Source of the DNA: CAYNFH01 sp964396385
Lineage (GTDB): Bacteria > Armatimonadota > Chthonomonadetes > Chthonomonadales > CAJBBX01
DNA: 10,113 bases
Assembly (NCBI GenBank): GCA_964396385.1
Contig: CAYNFH010000224.1
Span: 1-10,113, forward strand
Reading direction: 5' to 3'
The translations under genes were made by a program, and so were the position numbers. This document shows positions 6,554-10,113 of this stretch, piece by piece. The notes beneath the pieces are model-generated. The model was not told where the DNA came from. It ran no database searches and saw only the letters and a list, made by a program, of their open reading frames with translations. The number at the start of each line of letters is the position of its first letter. Position 1 is the first letter of the stretch.

Positions 6554-7369
6554 GTGTTCCGCTACGCGATCTGTAACGAGACGTTCCAGGGCTGGGAGTG
6601 GGAGCGGACCTGCGGGTTCGTAGCCGATGCAGGCTACGACGGGATAGAGGTCGCTCCTTTCACCCTGGCGGAAGACATCCGGTCTGTGGACGTCACGGAG
6701 CGCGGGAGGCTCCGCAAGGTAGCGCAGGACGCTGGCCTTGAGATAGTGGGTTTGCACTGGCTGCTGGTGTCGCCCAAAGGCCTGTCCGTGACGGACCCGG
6801 ACGAGGCGACACGCCGCCGTACGGCGGCGTACCTGGCCGCGCTGGCGGACTTCTGCGCCGACCTTGGCGGGCGCATCATGGTCTTCGGCTCGCCGGCACA
6901 GCGGCGCGTGCCGGAAGGAACCCGCGCGGAGACCGCCCTGGAGCGGCTGGCGGAGACCATCCGGCCGGCGCTGGACCGTGCCCAGGAGCGCGGCGTGACC
7001 ATCTGCCTGGAGCCGCTGCCCGCGCCGGAGGCGAACCTGCTGCTCAGACTGGAGGAGGCTGTCGCGCTGATCCGGCGGCTGGACCATCCCGCCGCCATGA
7101 CCATCTTCGACGTGAAGAGCGCCAGCTCGGAGGGACCTCCTCTGCCGGATCTCGTGCGTGAGTACGCGCCCTATATTGCGCACGTCCACGCCAACGATGC
7201 CAATCGCCGCGGGCCGGGTTTCGGGGACACGGACTTTCGCCCTGTGATGGCAGCGCTGCGGGACGTTGGCTATTCGGGATACATCTCCGTGGAGGTATTC
7301 GACTACTCCCCGGACCCGGAGACGATAGCGACGCGGAGCCTACAATACTTGAGGAGTTGTACCGCCTAA
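6554..7369 (+). CDS. TIM-barrel sugar phosphate isomerase/epimerase-like protein (AP endonuclease 2 superfamily)
   Basis: Predicted cytoplasmic, metal-dependent sugar isomerase or epimerase of the xylose-isomerase-like TIM-barrel superfamily, 271 residues, full length. The expected metal ligands fall at E153 (CLEPLP), D186 (IFDVKS), H212 (HVHAND) and E247 (SVEVFDYS). The spacing is the same as in ketose 3-epimerases of the D-tagatose/D-psicose type (E152, D185, H211, E246 in the Pseudomonas cichorii enzyme, from memory). The N-terminal FRYAICNETFQGWEWE and GYDGIEVAPF also fit this superfamily. GTG 6554 has GGGAGAGGG just upstream. This superfamily includes many activities (epimerases, hydroxypyruvate isomerase, inosose dehydratase relatives), so the substrate is not assigned. 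It lies 52 nt downstream of dapF and may be co-transcribed with it. Convergent with pyrE. Confidence 0.85.
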   Translation: MFRYAICNETFQGWEWERTCGFVADAGYDGIEVAPFTLAEDIRSVDVTERGRLRKVAQDAGLEIVGLHWLLVSPKGLSVTDPDEATRRRTAAYLAALADFCADLGGRIMVFGSPAQRRVPEGTRAETALERLAETIRPALDRAQERGVTICLEPLPAPEANLLLRLEEAVALIRRLDHPAAMTIFDVKSASSEGPPLPDLVREYAPYIAHVHANDANRRGPGFGDTDFRPVMAALRDVGYSGYISVEVFDYSPDPETIATRSLQYLRSCTA

Positions 7370-7409
7370 GCCGGCGATAGCGCCAGCGATGGAACTGCTT
7401 TCTCCGGCA

Positions 7410-7550
7410 AAGTACGGGTTGTTACTGTAAAGCAGATCCCTCGCGTTGCTCGGGATGACAGTTTGCTGCTGTAGCTCATCTGCAGCTACAGAGTACGCAC
7501 AGCTACCGTAAAGCAGATCCCTCGCGGAGCTCGGGATGACAGGTTGCTGC
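7410..7550. repeat. Two direct copies of a palindromic repeat, 81 bp apart, in a convergent gap
   Basis: Copies at 7423-7469 and 7504-7550 match at 43 of 47 positions. Each contains AGATCCCTCGC...CTCGGGATGACA, an inverted repeat with ATCCC/GGGAT outer arms. The shared element AGTACG sits at 7411 and 7492, at the same 81-bp offset, so the repeated unit extends further upstream with a diverged middle. The second copy ends 5 nt from the pyrE stop. These look like dispersed REP- or MITE-like palindromes rather than genes, possibly serving as bidirectional terminators. Confidence 0.85.
7469..7491. other. 8-bp hairpin between the two palindromic repeat copies
   Basis: CTGTAGCT (7469-7476) and AGCTACAG (7484-7491) are exact reverse complements with a 7-nt loop. 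With the two flanking palindromes this gives three consecutive potential stem-loops between the convergent isomerase-like gene and pyrE. No T tract is present. Confidence 0.65.
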
Positions 7551-7554
7551 GGTC

Positions 7555-8136
7555 CTACGAAGTTAACTTGCCACTCGTTCCGGGCTGGTAGAGCGGCTCT
7601 CCGGCGCGGCAGAGGGGACAGTCCCGTGGGGCGAAGGTGTTGGCGTGAATGGTGAGCAGCGCCTCCAGGCGCACGCCCAGGTCCACCGCGCCACCGCTGC
7701 GGTCCGCGAGCACGCCCAGGCCCACCACCTCCGCCTGGTGCTCGCGTGAGAGGTCCAGGCACTCTCGCACCGCGCCTCCCGTCGTCAGGATGTCGTCCAC
7801 CACGAGCACACGCGTGCCCGGAGGTAGCACCTGCCCGCGGCGCAGCTTGCGCACTTCGCCCTCTTTCTCCGCGTAGCGCGCTTCCACGCCCAGGTGCTGT
7901 GCCACCGAGTACGCCAGGATGATCCCTGCCGTGGTGGGGCCAATGACCATCTGGACACCGCCGCCCACAAACCGCCGGGCCAGCTCCGAGCACATCTGCT
8001 CGCATAGCGCGGGGTTCTCCACGAGCCGGAACTTCTCCAGGTAGCGGTCGCTGTGCAGGCCGGAAGAGAGCTTGAAGTGGCCGGCTATAAGCGCCCCCGC
8101 ACGCTCGAAGAGGGCGAAGGTGTCCTCGTTGGTCAA
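7555..8136 (-). CDS. pyrE: Orotate phosphoribosyltransferase PyrE
   Basis: Joins orotate and PRPP to make orotidine 5'-monophosphate in de novo pyrimidine synthesis; cytoplasmic. The PRPP loop VVDDILTTGGA is at 112-122, and upstream lie HFKLSSGLHSDRYLEKF and VIGPTTAGIILAY, typical of PyrE. The C-terminal CPLCRAGEPLYQPG resembles the Cys-containing tail of the roughly 190-residue PyrE group. With TTG 8136 the product is 193 residues and begins LTNEDTFALFERAGALI, a usual PyrE N-terminus, with TGGGAG about 9 nt upstream. An in-frame ATG at 8220 also has purine-rich sequence before it and a TATAAT upstream. The added 28 residues, however, have a low third-position G/C share (15 of 27 sense codons after the ATG) and look like leader RNA. 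Family certain, start uncertain. Confidence 0.95.
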   Translation of the reverse strand: MTNEDTFALFERAGALIAGHFKLSSGLHSDRYLEKFRLVENPALCEQMCSELARRFVGGGVQMVIGPTTAGIILAYSVAQHLGVEARYAEKEGEVRKLRRGQVLPPGTRVLVVDDILTTGGAVRECLDLSREHQAEVVGLGVLADRSGGAVDLGVRLEALLTIHANTFAPRDCPLCRAGEPLYQPGTSGKLTS

Positions 8137-8166
8137 TGCAGAAAGCTCCCAGTTGAATTGGAGCGG

Positions 8167-8211
8167 TGGAGTAATGGGGTGCTGTCCCGGATTCCGGAGC
8201 CCAGTACTCCA
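8167..8211 (-). promoter_or_regulatory. Imperfect long hairpin in the pyrE leader
   Basis: On the plus strand TGGAGTAATGGG (8167-8178) pairs with CCCAGTACTCCA (8200-8211): eleven pairs with one mismatch. A nested CCGG-ATT-CCGG (8187-8197) lies in the loop. In a pyrE mRNA starting near 8231 this fold lies 31-75 nt before the TTG start. It could be a regulatory leader structure; no U tract follows and no known pyrimidine element is recognised. Confidence 0.45.
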
Positions 8212-8237
8212 ACACTTCATCTCTCCAGTCTCCCGGC

Positions 8238-8243
8238 ATTATA
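8238..8243 (-). promoter_or_regulatory. -10 box of the pyrE promoter
   Basis: Minus-strand TATAAT, an exact consensus, at 8243-8238. The -35 position (around 8261-8266) is weak (CGCTTG). A transcription start near 8231 would give a leader of about 95 nt to the TTG start, or about 11 nt to ATG 8220. Confidence 0.5.
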
Positions 8244-8275
8244 CCGCCCGGACGGCCCGGCAAGCGGCCGGGCGG
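8244..8275. promoter_or_regulatory. Inverted repeat between the pyrE and kinase promoters, possible operator
   Basis: CCGCCCGG (8244-8251) and CCGGGCGG (8268-8275) are exact reverse complements separated by 16 bp. The element fills the space between the pyrE -10 box (8238-8243) and the kinase -35 box (8278-8283), overlapping the pyrE -35 zone. The layout fits an operator or simply a G/C hairpin; no regulator family is implied. Confidence 0.4.
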
Positions 8276-8277
8276 CG

Positions 8278-8306
8278 TTGACAGGGGGTAGCGATTCGTC
8301 TATACT
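8278..8306 (+). promoter_or_regulatory. Near-consensus sigma-70 promoter of the GHMP kinase gene
   Basis: TTGACA (8278-8283, exact consensus), 17-bp spacer, TATACT (8301-8306, five of six). Predicted transcription start about 8313, leaving a short leader with GAAAGGA (8324-8330) before GTG 8338. It is the best promoter in the window and argues that the kinase starts a transcription unit. Confidence 0.85.
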
Positions 8307-8337
8307 CGGCACGATCCCGCTCTGGAAAGGACCGCGT

Positions 8338-9732
8338 GTGTCCGCGACCCCGCTCCCTCCCTTGAAGTCCCAATGGCAGTCGTTCCAGCGCGTCGTCGCG
8401 GCGGCGGGCGCAGATCTCTTCCGTGGCGGCGATGCTGTCTGGGCGGCCCGCGCGCCGGGGCGGCTGGACGTGCTTGGAGGCGTGGCGGACTACTCCGGCT
8501 CCACGGTCCTGGAAGGCACCCTGCTGGACGCGACGTTCGTGGCCGTTCAGCCGCGACAGGACCGGCAGCTCAGGATCCGCTCCTCCTTCGCCGGCACTGA
8601 CGCGGTGGTCGACCTGGAGTCCGTCTTTCCCGGCGGCAGTCCCGCACCGGCGCATCAGGTGCGGGAAGCGCTGAGGGAGGCGCGCGAGCGCGCGTGGACC
8701 GCCTATGTCGCCGGCTGCCTTTATGAGCTGGCCCGGGCGGGCCACGTAGACCCGACGGCCGTTCGCGGATTCAGTATTCTGGTGGAGTCCTCTGTTCCCG
8801 TGGGGGCTGGCGTCTCGTCGTCCGCGGCGCTGGAGGTGTCCGCCATGGCAGCGCTGCTGGCGCAGCTCGGCCTCACGCTGGACGGGTTGGAGGTGGCCGC
8901 TCTGTGCCAGCGGGCCGAGAACCGCATCGCCGGCGCCCCCTGCGGCATCATGGACCAGGTGACCTGCGCGTTAGGGCGCGAGAACTCCCTGCTGGTGCTG
9001 AAGTGCCAGCCGCACACCGTGCTCGGCCATGCGCGGATTCCCTCCGGGTGGCGGTTTGTTGGTATCGACTCCGGCGTCAAGCATGCCGTCGGGGGCGGGC
9101 GGTACACGCGGGCACGCGTGGGTGCCTTCATGGGACTGAAGGTCCTGCAGACGCTGGCCCGGGACGATTGGGGAGGGTACCTCTGCAACCTCAGCCCCGA
9201 CTCCTGGAAGCCTTGGCGCGAGCGCATCCCGGAGACGCTTCGCGGGCGCGACTTCCTCGACCAGTATGGTGAGCTGCCGGACAGCGTGACACGGGTAGAC
9301 CCGGATGAGATCTATGCCGTTCGGGCCTGCGCGGAGCATCCCATCCTCGAGAACGATCGAGTACGGCAGTTCATCGCCCTCATGACCCTCGCGGAGAAGG
9401 ATGACGATCCAGTCATCCTGCGTGAGGCTGGCTCCCTCATGCTGGAGGCGCACGGCAGCTACAGCACTCACGTCCAGCTTGGCGCGGAGGAGACGGACCT
9501 CCTCGTAGAGCTGTCGATGGAGCGCGGGCCGTCGCGCGGAATCTACGGAGCGAAGATTACGGGCGGCGGCTCCGGCGGCACGGTTGCCATCCTCTGTTCC
9601 GGGCTGGAGGCGGACGAATCCATCGCCGTCGTGCGGAGTGAGTACGAGCGCCGTACGGGGCTGCGATCACACCTCATGAGTGGAAGCTCTCCGGGAGCGA
9701 TGGTAGAGGGAGCGCGACGGCTGCCGGTTTAG
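8338..9732 (+). CDS. GHMP sugar kinase, L-arabinokinase-like branch of the galactokinase family
   Basis: Cytoplasmic ATP-dependent sugar 1-kinase, 464 residues. The three GHMP motifs are intact: RAPGRLDVLGGVADYSGS at 38-55, VPVGAGVSSSAALE at 153-166 (phosphate loop), and GIYGAKITGGGSGGT at 401-415. The catalytic Asp is D206 in GAPCGIMDQ. Ordinary galactokinases have GEHTDYN in motif 1; this one has GGVADYS, as in the kinase half of plant L-arabinokinase (ARA1). Many other blocks also recall ARA1: FVGIDSGVKHAVGG, YLCNLSP, HPILENDRV and GSSPGA. The N-terminal glycosyltransferase-like half of ARA1 is absent. GTG 8338 has GAAAGGA 7 nt upstream; the longer frame back to 8053 crosses pyrE and the promoter and is not real. 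It is followed 43 nt later by a sugar-binding lipoprotein. L-arabinose or another sugar is plausible; the substrate is an inference. Confidence 0.9.
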   Translation: MSATPLPPLKSQWQSFQRVVAAAGADLFRGGDAVWAARAPGRLDVLGGVADYSGSTVLEGTLLDATFVAVQPRQDRQLRIRSSFAGTDAVVDLESVFPGGSPAPAHQVREALREARERAWTAYVAGCLYELARAGHVDPTAVRGFSILVESSVPVGAGVSSSAALEVSAMAALLAQLGLTLDGLEVAALCQRAENRIAGAPCGIMDQVTCALGRENSLLVLKCQPHTVLGHARIPSGWRFVGIDSGVKHAVGGGRYTRARVGAFMGLKVLQTLARDDWGGYLCNLSPDSWKPWRERIPETLRGRDFLDQYGELPDSVTRVDPDEIYAVRACAEHPILENDRVRQFIALMTLAEKDDDPVILREAGSLMLEAHGSYSTHVQLGAEETDLLVELSMERGPSRGIYGAKITGGGSGGTVAILCSGLEADESIAVVRSEYERRTGLRSHLMSGSSPGAMVEGARRLPV

Positions 9733-9737
9733 GATTT

Positions 9738-9752
9738 TCAATTTATAATTGA
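9738..9752 (+). promoter_or_regulatory. Palindromic -10 region before the sugar-binding lipoprotein
   Basis: TCAATT-TAT-AATTGA is a 15-bp perfect inverted repeat that contains TATAAT (9744-9749). A -35 at 17-bp spacing (CTGCCG, 9721-9726) is weak and lies inside the kinase 3' end. It stands out as an A/T island in G/C-rich DNA. It may be a secondary promoter, possibly with a repressor site on the -10, that sets lipoprotein level apart from the kinase. Confidence 0.5.
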
Positions 9753-9775
9753 GCAAGCACACTAGGGAGGTGCGC

Positions 9776-10113
9776 ATGAGACGTGTTCAACGTATGGCCT
9801 CGTTGGCGGCCGCGGTGGTACTCGGAATCGCAGTAACTGGCTGTCCGCGGAGCACCGGGGGCGGCGGGGGCGGCGGTACCCCGCCGGCCGGGGGGGGGGG
9901 AGGTGGTGGTGGCGCCAACTACACGATCGCGGTGATACCCAAGGGCACTGCACAGTCCTTTTGGCTGGCCGTGGAGTCCGGCGCGAAGGCCGGCGGGAAG
10001 GAGGAACACGCGACGATCCAGTGGGATGGCCCGGCGGATGAGACCGACATCCAGCGGCAGATCACCATCGTCCAGAACTTCATCAACCAGCACGTGAGCG
10101 CCATTGTGCTGGC
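9776..10113 (+). CDS. Sugar ABC transporter substrate-binding lipoprotein (RbsB-like), 3' end cut by window edge
   Basis: N-terminal 112 residues of an exported sugar-binding protein of the periplasmic binding protein type that feeds ribose/xylose-class ABC importers. RRVQRMASLAAAVVLGIAVTGC is a lipoprotein signal peptide with lipobox VTGC and lipidated C23. A glycine-rich linker follows: seven Gly, TPPA, eight Gly. The mature domain opens YTIAVIPKGTAQSFWLAVESG, then DIQRQITIVQNFINQHVSAIVLA, the pattern of this family (strand, helix facing the sugar, helix leading to 'DAIVL'). GGGAGG lies 5 nt before ATG 9776. It follows the kinase by 43 nt in the same direction, so uptake and phosphorylation of a sugar may be linked. 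The G11 run at 9890-9900 within the linker is odd. Permease and ATPase genes would be expected to the right. Confidence 0.9.
   Translation, partial: MRRVQRMASLAAAVVLGIAVTGCPRSTGGGGGGGTPPAGGGGGGGGANYTIAVIPKGTAQSFWLAVESGAKAGGKEEHATIQWDGPADETDIQRQITIVQNFINQHVSAIVL
9890..9900 (+). repeat. G11 homopolymer tract in the lipoprotein linker
   Basis: Eleven consecutive G within the Gly-rich linker codons. In this copy the frame is kept, giving Gly codons on both sides. A change of one base in tract length would shift the frame just after the lipidated Cys and destroy the binding domain. Slippage, or a base-count error in assembly, are both possible. Confidence 0.85.

Noticed and set aside
7423..7550. 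CRISPR-like pair of repeats
   Set aside because: Only two imperfect copies, each internally palindromic, with no third copy at the same spacing and no cas genes in the window.
7340..8263. 307-codon minus-strand open frame across the repeat gap and pyrE
   Set aside because: It is out of frame with pyrE, and its translation is Gly/Arg/Pro-rich. It runs through the palindromic repeats and the promoter, so it is not coding.
8053..8337. N-terminal extension of the kinase frame back to 8053
   Set aside because: It overlaps pyrE on the other strand and contains the TTGACA/TATACT promoter. GTG 8338 with GAAAGGA is the better start.

Overview
The window is a GC-rich bacterial chromosome segment of ordinary housekeeping character, with ten protein genes, two of them cut by the window edges. 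Third codon positions are strongly G/C, several starts are GTG or TTG, and gaps carry short hairpins and short-period repeats. dapF implies meso-diaminopimelate chemistry, and the last gene encodes a lipoprotein. The miaA-hfq pair occurs in several phyla and does not settle taxonomy. My best guess is an environmental lineage such as Armatimonadota or a neighbour, held with low confidence.

Layout. Positions 1-1577 (minus) hold an exported M61-type metallopeptidase whose 3' end runs off the left edge through a 7-nt repeat. Diverging from it at about 1706-2965 is an MFS exporter, followed closely by a UPF0173-type metallo-beta-lactamase-fold hydrolase (2998-3711). A perfect 13-bp hairpin (3742-3770) separates that gene from a small convergent DUF4177 gene (3796-4011, minus). 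A good extended -10 promoter then drives miaA (4179-5123) and hfq (5168-5521). A UACG-capped hairpin and a second hairpin against the ribosome binding site precede dapF (5662-6501). After a second 7-nt repeat tract comes a TIM-barrel sugar isomerase/epimerase-like gene (6554-7369).

The convergent gap 7370-7554 contains two copies of a palindromic repeat set 81 bp apart with a hairpin between them. pyrE follows on the minus strand (7555 to 8136 or 8220). It diverges from a GHMP kinase (8338-9732) that has a textbook sigma-70 promoter. The kinase resembles the kinase half of plant L-arabinokinase more than ordinary galactokinase. It is followed, 43 nt on, by the start of an RbsB-like sugar-binding lipoprotein (9776 to the right edge), which suggests a sugar uptake and salvage unit continuing to the right.

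I do not see a CRISPR array, transposase, prophage, tRNA or rRNA, and I do not see a clearly new defence or metabolic system. The points most worth checking are the arabinokinase-like kinase beside a sugar-binding lipoprotein, the repeats at gene ends, the structured pyrE/kinase divergent region, and the G11 tract inside the lipoprotein gene.
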